A stretch of 64,000 nucleotides of DNA from NCBI RefSeq assembly GCF_036248275.1, contig NZ_CP109181.1, forward strand, positions 6,448,001 to 6,512,000, read 5' to 3'. This document shows, piece after piece, positions 42,652 through 50,851 of the stretch (position 1 is its first letter; each line of letters starts with the position of its first letter). This stretch comes from Streptomyces sp. NBC_01716 (GTDB lineage: Bacteria; Actinomycetota; Actinomycetes; Streptomycetales; Streptomycetaceae). A program made the position numbers and the translations under genes. The notes under the pieces are model-generated. The model saw nothing but the letters and a program-made list of their open reading frames with translations. It ran no database searches and was not told the DNA's origin.

Positions 42652-42829
42652 TGCTCAACTCCGGTTTTCCGTACGGCATGCCACGGGACACCGATGGTGA
42701 ACAACCCGGGGCAATGCTGGTCTGTACCACGCTCTTCGCGGTGGAGAGTAACGACGTTTTCCCCATCACGGAAGACGGCGATCCGGCGTCTCCGTATTTC
42801 ACGGGCATTCAAAAAACTTCACCATCTCC

Positions 42830-42856
42830 GGGAACTTTTCGGGGGAGTTGAACGAC
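42830..42856 (+). promoter_or_regulatory. SigC-like ECF promoter candidate
   Basis: GGGAAC (42830-42835), 17 nt, CGAC (42853-42856), same spacing as three other sites (46315, 48940, 60000). It points into the 3' end of the PCuAC gene from the gap beyond the copper operon. No clear ORF follows. Confidence 0.5.
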
Positions 42857-43012
42857 TGGACTCGGCGGTCACGCCGACAACTTGGCCGGGCCCAGGAACT
42901 GGACACGGAATCCCGCCGACTTCTGATGCGGAAGACGAATCCAGCGCTGGAGAAGTACTGGAGTACGAGCGGCGCGGGGCGGTGTGGCGGCGGGCCTGAG
43001 CCCCGGGACGCG

Positions 43013-43042
43013 GGTGCGCCCGGTCAACTGCCCGGGCGCACC
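43013..43042. terminator. Hairpin terminator overlapping PCuAC stop codon
   Basis: GGTGCGCCCGG (43013-43023) pairs perfectly with 43032-43042 around an 8-nt loop that holds the gene's stop codon. It can end the copper operon and any rightward transcript from 42857. Confidence 0.65.
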
Positions 43043-43557
43043 ACGGTCGCGACCGCTTTCACGCTGTCACTGTGACGGAAGTGAAGGACGAACGGGACGG
43101 CGTCACCCTCGTTCCAGCGGGTCCCCTCCTTCAGCGTGACCATCACGTCCAGGCCGTACGGCGACATGGCCAGCGCCGCCCCGGCGGGAACCGTCGCCGA
43201 GTCCGCCATTCCCATGGAGTCGCCGCCTCCTCCGTTGCTCCGGTGGCGGCTCAGCATGGCCTCCGAGATGGCGGGCGACGTCACGGACACGAGCGCGTCG
43301 TCCGCGCCGCCCTTGTTCGTCACGGTGAAGAACGCCGCCGTCTCCGTGTTGTCGCTGTACGGAAGAAAGACATGCGGATCGGTGACCTCAAGGACAGGCG
43401 GCCTGCCCGCCTGCCCCGCCCCGACCCACTGCGTCAGACCCGCCAGCGCCACTACGCAGGCGGTCCAGGGGATGAGCCCGGCATAGAAACCGTCGCGCAG
43501 CCGCTCGCGCGTGATGTGCCATCCCGTCGAGGTCTCCTGGGAGGGGCTGTCGGTCAT
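43024..43557 (-). CDS. PCu(A)C-like periplasmic copper chaperone
   Basis: 177 aa. ATG 43557 overlaps the CopA stop (ATGA). An N-terminal membrane anchor (about 24-48) precedes a PCuAC beta-domain: LPYSDNTETAAFFTVTNKGGADDALVSVTSP, MLSRHRSNGGGGDSMGM (His105, Met114 and Met116 as likely Cu ligands) and VPAGAALAMSPYGLDVMVTL. The His of the family's second HxM motif is replaced by Asp (DVM). It would bind Cu(I) outside the membrane for delivery or sequestration. Last gene of the copper operon. Confidence 0.85.
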   Translation of the reverse strand: MTDSPSQETSTGWHITRERLRDGFYAGLIPWTACVVALAGLTQWVGAGQAGRPPVLEVTDPHVFLPYSDNTETAAFFTVTNKGGADDALVSVTSPAISEAMLSRHRSNGGGGDSMGMADSATVPAGAALAMSPYGLDVMVTLKEGTRWNEGDAVPFVLHFRHSDSVKAVATVVRPGS

Positions 43558-45848
43558 CGCCGCAGTGCTCCTTGCTTCGTACGCGCTCCGCTTCCCGGGG
43601 CGCGCGAGGGCCGCCAGCCGCGCAGCCGGAGGCTGTTGCCCACCACGAGCAGGGAGCTCACGGACATCGCCGCGGCGGCGACCATCGGGTTGAGCCACCC
43701 CACCGCCGCGAGCGGCACGGTGACGACGTTGTAGCCGAAGGCCCAGATCAGGTTGGTACGGATGGTGCCGAGGGTCCGTCTGGCGAGACCGATCGCGTCG
43801 GCGACCGACTCGATGTCTCCGCGCACCAGCGTCACGTCGGCCGCTCCGATGGCGACGTCCGCGCCGCTTCCCATCGCGATGCCGAGGTCCGCGCCCGCGA
43901 GGGCGGCGGCGTCGTTCACGCCGTCTCCGATCACCGCGACGCGGCGGTCCTCCTCGCGCAGCCGGCGGACGAGATCGGCCTTGCCCTCGGGGGTGCACCG
44001 GGCGTGCACCTCGGTGATGCCGAGTTCGGCGGCGACCGCCTCGGCGGTGGCCTCGCGGTCGCCCGTCGCCAGGACGGGCTCCACTCCAAGGCGCCTGAGA
44101 CGGTCGACGGCACGGTAACTCCCGGGGCGCAGAACATCGCCCAGGACGATGAGCGCCTCGTCCACCCCGTCGACCCGGACCCGTACCGCCGTACGCGCAG
44201 CGGCTTCCGCGTCCGCCAAAGCTCCAGCCAGGGACTTCGCCAGGTCGTCCCCGGGGGAGCACACCTCGACCCGGTGGCCGTCGACAAGACCGGAGACGCC
44301 GCTCCCGGCGGTCGCCGCGAACTCTGTCACCTCGGGCAACGGCGCGTCGGGCCAGGCGCGTTGGGCGTACGCGGTGAGTGCCCGGCCGAGAGGGTGCTCC
44401 GAACCTCGTTCCACCGCTCCGGCCAGCCGGACCACGGTCCGCTCGCCGAGGCCGTCGGCGACCACCGTGACCTTGGTGACGCTCATATGGCCCGTGGTCA
44501 GGGTTCCCGTCTTGTCGAGAATCACCGTGTCGACGTGCCGCAGTGTCTCCAGCGCCTGCGGACCGCTGACCAGTACGCCGAGTTGCGCGCCTCGGCCCGT
44601 GGCCGCCAGCAGCGCGGTGGGGGTCGCCAGGCCCAGGGCGCAGGGGCAGGCGACGACCAGGATCGCCACACACGCGGTGACCGCGGCCTGCGGATCGGCT
44701 CCGGCACCGAGCCAGAATCCGAGCACGGTGACCGCCAGGGTCAGTACGACCGGGACGAAGCCGCCCGCCACCGAGTCGGCCAGCCGCTGGGCGCGGGCCT
44801 TTCCGGCCTGGGCCTCGGTGACCAGGTGGGTGATGCGGGCGAGCTGGGTGTCCGTCCCGACCGCCGTGGCACGGACGGTGAGCAGCCCTCCGGCATTGAC
44901 CGCCGACCCCACCACCGCCTGGCCGGGGGCGACTTCGACAGGCTCGCTCTCACCGGTGACCAGGGACAGGTCGAGCGCGGAGCTGCCGGAGACCACGACG
45001 CCGTCGGTGGCGACCCGTTCGCCCGGCCGGACGATGAACTCCTGCCCCACGCCGAGTTGTTCGATGGGGACGCTGCGCTCTTCGCCGTCGACCCGCACCG
45101 TCACGTCTTTGACGCCCAGCCCGGCGAGCGCGCGCATCGCCTGCCCGGTGGCGCGCCGTGCCCTCGCCTCAAGGAAGCGTCCTGTCAGGACGAACAGCGG
45201 TACTCCGACCGCCGCTTCGAGATAGATGTGGGGCACCCCGTCGCCCGCCGACGGCAGGAACGTGAACGGCATACGCATGCCCGGATCGCCCGCGCCGCCG
45301 AAGAAGAGGGCGTAGGCGGACCAGGCGAAGGAGGCCACCACGCCGAGCGACACCAGTGTGTCCATCGTGGCCGCCGAGTGCCGTACTCCCGAGAGCGCGC
45401 GGCGGTGGAAGGGCCAGGAGCCCCACGTCGCGACCGGAGCGGCGAGCGCGAAACAGAGCCACTGCCAGTTACGGAACTGCAGGTCCGGAACCATGGACAG
45501 CACCAGGACCGGTACGGAGAGCAGTGCCGTCACCACCAGCCGCCGGCGCGCCTCGGCCGCCTCGTGCGAATCGGGCTCCTCGGTCGGCTCCGCACCCTTC
45601 TGGGGCTCGGGCGGCAAGGGGAGTTGAGCCGTGTAGCCGGCCCGCTCGACCGTCGCCACCAGGACCTCTGGAGTGATGTCAGGCGGGTGGCTGACGCGGG
45701 CGTTCCCCGTGGCCAGATTGACCGTGGCGGTGACTCCTTCGAGCTTCGCCAGCCGTTTCTCCACCCGGCCAACGCACGCCGCACAGGTCATCCCGCCGAC
45801 GACGATGTCTGTGGTGATCGTCGCGGAACTCCTGGTCTCTGTGCTCAC
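43554..45848 (-). CDS. copA: Cu(I)-translocating P1B-type ATPase
   Basis: 764 aa from GTG 45848, overlapping the upstream stop (GTGA). The N-terminal heavy-metal domain has GMTCAAC (Cys22, Cys25). The actuator TGE is at 298-300. CPC (401-403) in the membrane is the Cu(I) site. The phosphorylated Asp is 445 (DKTGT). The P1B HP motif is SEHPLG (His485) and the hinge is GDGVNDAAAL. Near the C-terminus YNVVTVPLAAVGWLNPMVAAAAMSVSSLLVVGNSLRL gives the Tyr/Asn/Met/Ser ligands of the Cu(I) class. It exports Cu(I) from the cytoplasm, or loads exported cuproproteins together with the coupled PCuAC chaperone. Confidence 0.96.
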   Translation of the reverse strand: MSTETRSSATITTDIVVGGMTCAACVGRVEKRLAKLEGVTATVNLATGNARVSHPPDITPEVLVATVERAGYTAQLPLPPEPQKGAEPTEEPDSHEAAEARRRLVVTALLSVPVLVLSMVPDLQFRNWQWLCFALAAPVATWGSWPFHRRALSGVRHSAATMDTLVSLGVVASFAWSAYALFFGGAGDPGMRMPFTFLPSAGDGVPHIYLEAAVGVPLFVLTGRFLEARARRATGQAMRALAGLGVKDVTVRVDGEERSVPIEQLGVGQEFIVRPGERVATDGVVVSGSSALDLSLVTGESEPVEVAPGQAVVGSAVNAGGLLTVRATAVGTDTQLARITHLVTEAQAGKARAQRLADSVAGGFVPVVLTLAVTVLGFWLGAGADPQAAVTACVAILVVACPCALGLATPTALLAATGRGAQLGVLVSGPQALETLRHVDTVILDKTGTLTTGHMSVTKVTVVADGLGERTVVRLAGAVERGSEHPLGRALTAYAQRAWPDAPLPEVTEFAATAGSGVSGLVDGHRVEVCSPGDDLAKSLAGALADAEAAARTAVRVRVDGVDEALIVLGDVLRPGSYRAVDRLRRLGVEPVLATGDREATAEAVAAELGITEVHARCTPEGKADLVRRLREEDRRVAVIGDGVNDAAALAGADLGIAMGSGADVAIGAADVTLVRGDIESVADAIGLARRTLGTIRTNLIWAFGYNVVTVPLAAVGWLNPMVAAAAMSVSSLLVVGNSLRLRGWRPSRAPGSGARTKQGALRR

Positions 45849-46147
45849 TGTCCGCCGCCCGAATGCGTACCGCCCATGTCGCCCATGTCGTCGCCCATAT
45901 CGCCCATATCACCCGTGTCGCCGGTGTCGCCGGTGCCGCCGCCCGGTGGACCGTCGAGCGGGCCCTGGGGCCCGGTGTCCGTGGAGTGCATGCCGGGAGC
46001 GACCGGGCCGACCGCCGAGCCGACCCAGTACGACATGCCGAAGACCACCGTCAGCAGGACCAGGAACCCGGTCAGTGCCGGGGGCGGCACGCATCGCTTC
46101 AGCAATGCCACCACCCGCGGGACGAAGGGCCCATGCCGGTCTGCCAT
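45845..46147 (-). CDS. Small membrane protein with Asp/Met/Gly-rich tail
   Basis: 100 aa from ATG 46147 with GGAG upstream. One TM (about 22-47, PPPALTGFLVLLTVVFGMSYW) is followed by an extracytoplasmic tail rich in Gly, Asp, Met and His (GDMGDMGDDMGDMGGTHSGG). Such spaced Met residues with His are typical of Cu(I) or Ag(I) coordination. It is the first cistron of the copper operon, overlapping copA by 4 nt. It may act as a metal sink or as an acceptor for CopA. No family known to me. Confidence 0.65.
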   Translation of the reverse strand: MADRHGPFVPRVVALLKRCVPPPALTGFLVLLTVVFGMSYWVGSAVGPVAPGMHSTDTGPQGPLDGPPGGGTGDTGDTGDMGDMGDDMGDMGGTHSGGGQ

Positions 46148-46314
46148 CACCGCTCCAGAAAAGAGATCTCCGCCGACCGCCGGACAATCGGCGGGAATTC
46201 AGGGCCATGGCGGTCGGCCCGCGCACGCTCGGAAAACCATGCTGACATGAGGCGCACTCACGGGACGCAGTTGTGCGGGCTCGTCATCGTGTGAGGATTC
46301 TCCCGCCGATTCCC

Positions 46315-46341
46315 GGGAACTCCGAGCGCCTGTCGTCCGAC
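46315..46341 (+). promoter_or_regulatory. SigC-like ECF promoter candidate
   Basis: GGGAAC (46315-46320), 17 nt, CGAC (46338-46341), about 100 nt before ATG 46439. The copper operon is transcribed away from the same region. Confidence 0.6.
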
Positions 46342-46438
46342 GCATTTCCCGCATGGGGAAGGACGTTCCTGTCCTCCGTGAGTGATATCGCGGAACAGGC
46401 TGTTCTCGGCGTGATTGCGGTGCAACGATGACTCCGCC

Positions 46439-47128
46439 ATGCACCTGGGTCCATGCTTCCGCGGAGTGAGGGCCGCGCTGTTCGCGGCCGTCGGTGTGCT
46501 TCTCGCTGCCCTGGGACACGTCCTCATGTCGGGAATGACCGTCCCATGGCCCGCGGTGCTCGTCGCATGCGCGATCACCGGTCTCACGGGGTGGGTCGTG
46601 ACCGGCAGGGAGCGCGGATTCCCCGTGGTCCTGTCCTCGGTGGTCGCCGTCCAGGCCCTTCTGCACGCCTGGTTCGCCCTGGCCCAAGTGACGCGGCGCC
46701 CCGCCGGGACGGGCGGTGGCTCGATCATGGAGCAGTGGGTCCGGCACGTGCTGTGCCAGGCACCCGCCGCGACCATGGCCGACCACACCCACCAAGCGAT
46801 GCCCGGGATGCCGGCCATGCCCGACACCATGGCCATGGGCAGCGGACAGAGCGCCACGACATCGTTGGCGATGCTCTCCGCCCATCTGCTCGCCGCCGTG
46901 CTGTGCGGCCTCTGGCTCGCGTTCGGAGAGCGGGCCGCCTTCCAGTGCCTACGGGCCTGTGCCGGCTGGGTCGTCGCCCCCCTGCGACTGCCAGGCGCCC
47001 TGCCGGCACCTTCCGTCCTGCCGCGTGTACGAGCCGATTCCCCGCACACCGTCCGCGGATCGCGGCAACTGCTGCTCGCCGACGCCATCACCTCACGGGG
47101 TCCGCCCACGGGAACCGCTGTCCTCTGA
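46439..47128 (+). CDS. Four-helix membrane protein with Met/His loop (paralog of 5557-6246)
   Basis: 229 aa from ATG 46439. TMs lie near 8-28, 35-55, 60-80 and 133-160. The loop before the last TM carries ADHTHQAMPGMPAMPDTMAM, dense in Met and His. The C-terminus contains LLLADAITSRGPPTG, matching the paralog's tail. The loop is suited to Cu(I) binding. Its position between the copper efflux operon and the sigma factor, behind a SigC-like promoter site, points to a copper-related role, perhaps in sensing or intake. Function otherwise unknown. Confidence 0.75.
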   Translation: MHLGPCFRGVRAALFAAVGVLLAALGHVLMSGMTVPWPAVLVACAITGLTGWVVTGRERGFPVVLSSVVAVQALLHAWFALAQVTRRPAGTGGGSIMEQWVRHVLCQAPAATMADHTHQAMPGMPAMPDTMAMGSGQSATTSLAMLSAHLLAAVLCGLWLAFGERAAFQCLRACAGWVVAPLRLPGALPAPSVLPRVRADSPHTVRGSRQLLLADAITSRGPPTGTAVL

Positions 47129-47271
47129 CAGCCCGATTCCCGTGACCACGACGGCTCTCACCGGCGCGGCCACGGTGCCCGGCCCTGCCTGAACGGGGCC
47201 GTACCAGTGGGCCGGAGCCGCCTGCGAGCGGTGTCCGGACCGACCCGGATTCCGAAGAAGGACATCAGGCG

Positions 47272-47949
47272 ATGACGCATGCCCTGCCCCGAACCGACCT
47301 GAGAGACAGCGACGTACGAACCCCCGGCCTCCCGGGTACGAACGAGGCGACCATCACGGACTGGGCCCTCGCCGCGGGTGAAGGTGACGCCGACGCCGTG
47401 GAACGGTTCGTCGGCGCCCTGCACCGCGACATCTGGCGATACCTGGCGTACCTGAGCGGCGACCCGCAATCCGCCGACGACCTGACCCAGGAGACCTTCC
47501 TGAGAGCGCTGGGCAGCCTGCCCCGGTTCGAAGGCCGTTCATCGGCCCGCACCTGGCTGCTGTCGATCGCCCGGCGGTCCTTCATCGACAGCCTCCGTCA
47601 CGCCGCCGTGCGGCCGGTCGTCTCCGACACCGTCGACTGGTGCGTCGCGGCCGAGAAGACCAGACCTCAGGGCATCCCCGGCTTCGAGGAAGGAATCGCG
47701 CTGACGGAGTTGCTGGCGTCCATCCCGGCGGAGCGGTACGACGCCTTCGTCCTCACCCAACTGCTCGGCCTGCCCTACGAGGAAGCCGCGCGGGCCATCG
47801 GCTGCCCGGTGGGCACGGTCCGCTCCCGGGTGTCCCGCGCCCGTGGCCACCTGATCGGCATGCTCATCGACGCGGAGCGCGCGGCGGCCGGAGGGGCGGA
47901 CCCGGCCCACCGGCCGTCCACGGCGAATCTGACAGGCGCGGCGGCCTGA
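47272..47949 (+). CDS. ECF sigma factor, SigC-like
   Basis: 225 aa from ATG 47272. Sigma-70 region 2 (about 40-110): DIWRYLAYLSGDPQSADDLTQETFLRALGSLPRFEGRSSARTWLLSIARR. Region 4 (about 145-195): LTELLASIPAERYDAFVLTQLLGLPYEEAARAIGCPVGTVRSRVSRAR. From memory this is very close to M. tuberculosis SigC, for example DLTQETFLRA, RSSARTWLL and GCPVGTxRSRVxRAR. SigC has no dedicated anti-sigma factor and none is adjacent here. SigC controls copper-acquisition genes including the nrp isonitrile operon in M. tuberculosis. A weak candidate promoter (GGGAAC-N18-CGAT, 47110-47137) lies upstream. Confidence 0.9.
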   Translation: MTHALPRTDLRDSDVRTPGLPGTNEATITDWALAAGEGDADAVERFVGALHRDIWRYLAYLSGDPQSADDLTQETFLRALGSLPRFEGRSSARTWLLSIARRSFIDSLRHAAVRPVVSDTVDWCVAAEKTRPQGIPGFEEGIALTELLASIPAERYDAFVLTQLLGLPYEEAARAIGCPVGTVRSRVSRARGHLIGMLIDAERAAAGGADPAHRPSTANLTGAAA

Positions 47950-48040
47950 TGCGCCGGACAGCAACGAGGGCGAGTGCGGTCGCCTTTCCGCATGGCACTG
48001 CCGCTGGCCGAAAGTCGCTCTCGAACGTGAGGAGTTCCGC

Positions 48041-48793
48041 GTGACACCCGAGATGGAGAACGCGTTCGCGGAAATCAGGAGAAGGTCCGGGCCGGCCTCC
48101 ATCGCGCGCGTGGAGCGGATGATGGAGACCGGGAACCAGCCACGCCATCCGCTGCAACGCGGCGCCAAATGGGTTATGCCCGGCCTTTCGCAGAGGCCCT
48201 GGCACGACCCCTACGAATACGCCGAACTGGCGCCCGTCGTCGAGGCCCTGGAGTCCAGCCACCCATCGATCAAGGACGAGCTGAGCGAGGCGTGGGCAAC
48301 CCGACAGGGCGCCTTCTCGGACTACGAGCACTATCTGACCCGGCAGAAGGACTGGCAGGCACTGTATCTGTTCCGGCGGGGAAGGCTGGTCGATGAATCG
48401 GCCTCCCTCGCGCCCACCGCTTTCCGGGTCATCGATGAGATGGCGGTCGAACCCGAGAAGATCTGCCCGCTCCTCGAATGTCATTTTTCGACCCTGTTGC
48501 CCGGAGCGGCCATTGATCCGCACTGCGACCTGTGGAATTTCAGCATCAATCTCCATCTCGCCGTCGACATCCCGGACGGCTGCGGCATCACGGTCGCCGG
48601 TGAGCATCGTTCCTGGCAGGAGGGCAAGTGCCTGCTATTCGACTACTCCTTCGAGCACGAGGCGTACAACTCGGGGACCCGTCCGCGCACCTGCCTGCTC
48701 GTCGATCTCTGGCATCCGGACACCACGCTTCCTGAACGCGAGGCGCTCGTCGTTCTGTTCACCGAGATCCGGCGGCTGATGGGCGACGACTGA
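48041..48793 (+). CDS. Aspartyl/asparaginyl beta-hydroxylase-family dioxygenase
   Basis: 250 aa from GTG 48041 with GAGGAG upstream. The C-terminal half is an Asp/Asn hydroxylase-type double-stranded beta-helix: CHFSTLLPGAAIDPHCDLWN has the HxD-like iron-ligand region, followed by SINLHLAVDIPDGCGITVAG and SFEHEAYNSGTRPRTCLLVDLWHP with the distal His and the 2-oxoglutarate-binding Arg. The family uses Fe(II) and 2-oxoglutarate; members hydroxylate free or peptide-bound residues such as Asp, Pro or Lys. Its position between the sigma factor and the exporter suggests it might tailor an amino acid of the lipopeptide, but it is not part of the minimal cluster. Confidence 0.82.
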   Translation: MTPEMENAFAEIRRRSGPASIARVERMMETGNQPRHPLQRGAKWVMPGLSQRPWHDPYEYAELAPVVEALESSHPSIKDELSEAWATRQGAFSDYEHYLTRQKDWQALYLFRRGRLVDESASLAPTAFRVIDEMAVEPEKICPLLECHFSTLLPGAAIDPHCDLWNFSINLHLAVDIPDGCGITVAGEHRSWQEGKCLLFDYSFEHEAYNSGTRPRTCLLVDLWHPDTTLPEREALVVLFTEIRRLMGDD

Positions 48794-48831
48794 ACACCCG
48801 ATACCCGACCCCCGACACCCGTCACCTCCGC

Positions 48832-48869
48832 ATGGCCCGTTCCGGCTGCTCACGTCCGGAGCGGGCCAT
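48832..48869 (+). terminator. Hairpin terminator
   Basis: ATGGCCCGTTCCGG (48832-48845) pairs with CCGGAGCGGGCCAT (48856-48869) with one wobble, 39 bp after the hydroxylase stop. It ends the sigma factor/hydroxylase unit. Confidence 0.75.
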
Positions 48870-48939
48870 CGCCGTATACGGAGCAGGGGTATATTGATTC
48901 CTCGCTCCCGATCCGCAGCCGCACACTTTCACGCTGTCC

Positions 48940-48966
48940 GGGAACTGGATGTGTTTTCTGGGCGAC
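48940..48966 (+). promoter_or_regulatory. SigC-like ECF promoter candidate before the exporter/INLP operon
   Basis: GGGAAC (48940-48945), 17 nt, CGAC (48963-48966). It is the only such site in the 573-bp gap that precedes the exporter and isonitrile genes. Confidence 0.6.
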
Positions 48967-49366
48967 TTCCTCTGGATAGGCTACGATGGGCGAGTTGGAG
49001 CGAAGCTCCCCGAATTCCTTCCGGTCGGCCGCCACTTGGCCGTGAGACCAGAATTCTCAAGCCGGAACAGGCCAGTTTGACAGCGCATCAAGAGGCGCTC
49101 CATGGCTGAAAATAAACTCTCTCCCGAGCCTTGCTGACACGTTCTTCGACGGCGTTCTTCACGACCGTTGGAACTCCCGGCGCCTTCCTCTCCAAATACA
49201 TGATGGCGAGCAGGATTCAAGACCATTTTGAGACGGTCCTGATTCGCTCCTTGAGCGCTTGTCCGGCGGGGGAGTGTGAACCACCATCCGATGAGCCACC
49301 AGGGCCCCGGCCAGGGGTATCCGCCTGGTCCGCGATTCCACCGAGTACCGAGAGGGCCGTCGCAGG
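48967..49366 (+). other. 400-bp leader/intergenic region
   Basis: Between the candidate promoter and the exporter start. It is less GC-rich than neighbours (patches around 49085-49135 and 49185-49250). A short hairpin GGAGCGAAGCTCC lies near 49015. No convincing ORF is seen. It may be a long 5' untranslated region or hold a second promoter. Confidence 0.4.
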
Positions 49367-50785
49367 ATGTCCGTAACGAAGTCGCCCGTCGCCGTGACCG
49401 GCCCCCGCCTGGGGGCACCTCTTCTGGCGCTCGCCGCCGCGCAGTTGGTCATCGCACTCGACTTCAGCATCGTGTACGTGGCGCTTCCCGGTATCCGGAG
49501 CGCACTGGGCTTCTCCGCGCAGGATCTCCAGTGGGTCGTCAGCGCGTACGTGGTGGCCACCGGCGGCCTGCTTCTGCTGGGCGGTCGCGCCACCGACCTG
49601 TTGGGCCGCCGTCGGATGTTCGTCCTGGCCGCACTCCTCTACGCGGTCTCGTCCCTGGTGGGTGGTCTGTCCGAGTCCGCCGGAACCCTCGTGGCGGTGC
49701 GCGCCGTCCAGGGTCTGGGCGGGGCCCTGCTCTTTCCCGCGACGCTCTCACTGATCAACACGGTCTATGCCGAAGGGCCGGCCCGTAACCGCGCGCTCGC
49801 GGTGTGGGGGGCGGCCGGCGCGGGAGGGCTCTGCTTCGGTTCGCTGCTCGGCGGGGCGCTTGTGCAGATGTTCGGCTGGCAGGCGGTGTTCTTCGTCAAC
49901 GTTCCACTGGCCGGTGCGATCGCCCTGGCGGGGTATCTGCTCTTCCCCGCGGACGTCCGGCGCCCGGCGCGGGACGGGTTCGACGTCCTGGGAGCCCTGA
50001 CCGCCACGGCCGGAATCACCCTTCTCGTATTCGTCCTGGTACGGGCTCCCGAGACGGGCTGGAGGACGCGCGAGACCGCCCTTCTGGTGCTGACCGCTCT
50101 GGCCCTGACCGCGATCTTCGTGGTGGTGGAGTCACGGTCCCGTGCCCCGCTCGTCCCGCCCCGTCTGTTCGCCCGTCGCGGGCTCTTGGGGGCGATGGCC
50201 CTGACCGCGCTCTACGGCGCGACCTTCAGCTCGATGCCGTACTTCCTCACGCTGTACTTCCAGACGCTGCACCGATACACCGCCTTCGCCACAGGTCTCG
50301 CCTTCCTGGTGCCCGCCGTGGTCGTGGCCCTCGGTGCGCGGCTGGGCGCCAAGGCGGTGTCGCGCTTCGGACCGCACCGCACTCTGCTGGGCGGAATGCT
50401 GGCGGGCGCGGCGGGTGCCCTCGCCCTGGGGCCGGCCCTGGCCGACTCGGGTTCGTATCCACCTCTGCTGCCGGGGCTTCTCCTGCTGAGCCTGGGACAG
50501 GGCATCGGATGGACCGCCATGTGGATCGCCGCTGCCGCCGGCGTCGCCCCGGACGACCAGGGAATCGCCTCCGGCCTGGCCTCCACGACGCTTCAGGCCG
50601 GCGGCGCGCTGGGTCTGGCGGTCCTGGTCGCGTCGGCCAACTCCGTCACGGGTTCAGCGGGTGCCGGGCTGCTCGACGGAATCCGTACCGCCGTGCACCT
50701 GATCGCGGCAGGGCTCTGCTGCGGGGCGCTGATGATCCTCGCCCGGCGGCGGACGCACACCTCACCGACCGGGCAGGCCAGGTGA
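49367..50785 (+). CDS. MFS exporter (DHA2/14-TM drug-efflux type)
   Basis: 472 aa, ATG 49367. About 14 hydrophobic segments. Motif A appears as LLGGRATDLLGRRRMFV and motif C-like region as LLGGALVQMFGWQAVFFVNVPLAG. DHA2-family proteins export drugs and peptides by proton antiport. Position at the head of the isonitrile genes makes it the likely exporter of the finished lipopeptide, or a self-resistance protein. Confidence 0.9.
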   Translation: MSVTKSPVAVTGPRLGAPLLALAAAQLVIALDFSIVYVALPGIRSALGFSAQDLQWVVSAYVVATGGLLLLGGRATDLLGRRRMFVLAALLYAVSSLVGGLSESAGTLVAVRAVQGLGGALLFPATLSLINTVYAEGPARNRALAVWGAAGAGGLCFGSLLGGALVQMFGWQAVFFVNVPLAGAIALAGYLLFPADVRRPARDGFDVLGALTATAGITLLVFVLVRAPETGWRTRETALLVLTALALTAIFVVVESRSRAPLVPPRLFARRGLLGAMALTALYGATFSSMPYFLTLYFQTLHRYTAFATGLAFLVPAVVVALGARLGAKAVSRFGPHRTLLGGMLAGAAGALALGPALADSGSYPPLLPGLLLLSLGQGIGWTAMWIAAAAGVAPDDQGIASGLASTTLQAGGALGLAVLVASANSVTGSAGAGLLDGIRTAVHLIAAGLCCGALMILARRRTHTSPTGQAR

Positions 50786-50851
50786 GCGCCGGCCCCGCCC
50801 GCCCACTGTTCGCCCATCACTCACCCCTTCAGCACACCGAGGAGGACCACT

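Noticed and set aside
43572..46250. Very long plus-strand open frame of 892 codons opposite copA
   Set aside because: It is an antisense shadow of the CopA gene: Arg/Gly/Pro-rich, no domain, no ribosome site, and the minus-strand frame has all P-type ATPase motifs.
47110..47137. GGGAAC-N18-CGAT as a fifth SigC-like promoter before the sigma factor
   Set aside because: Spacing and -10 differ from the other four, and it overlaps the end of the preceding gene; mentioned only as a possibility.
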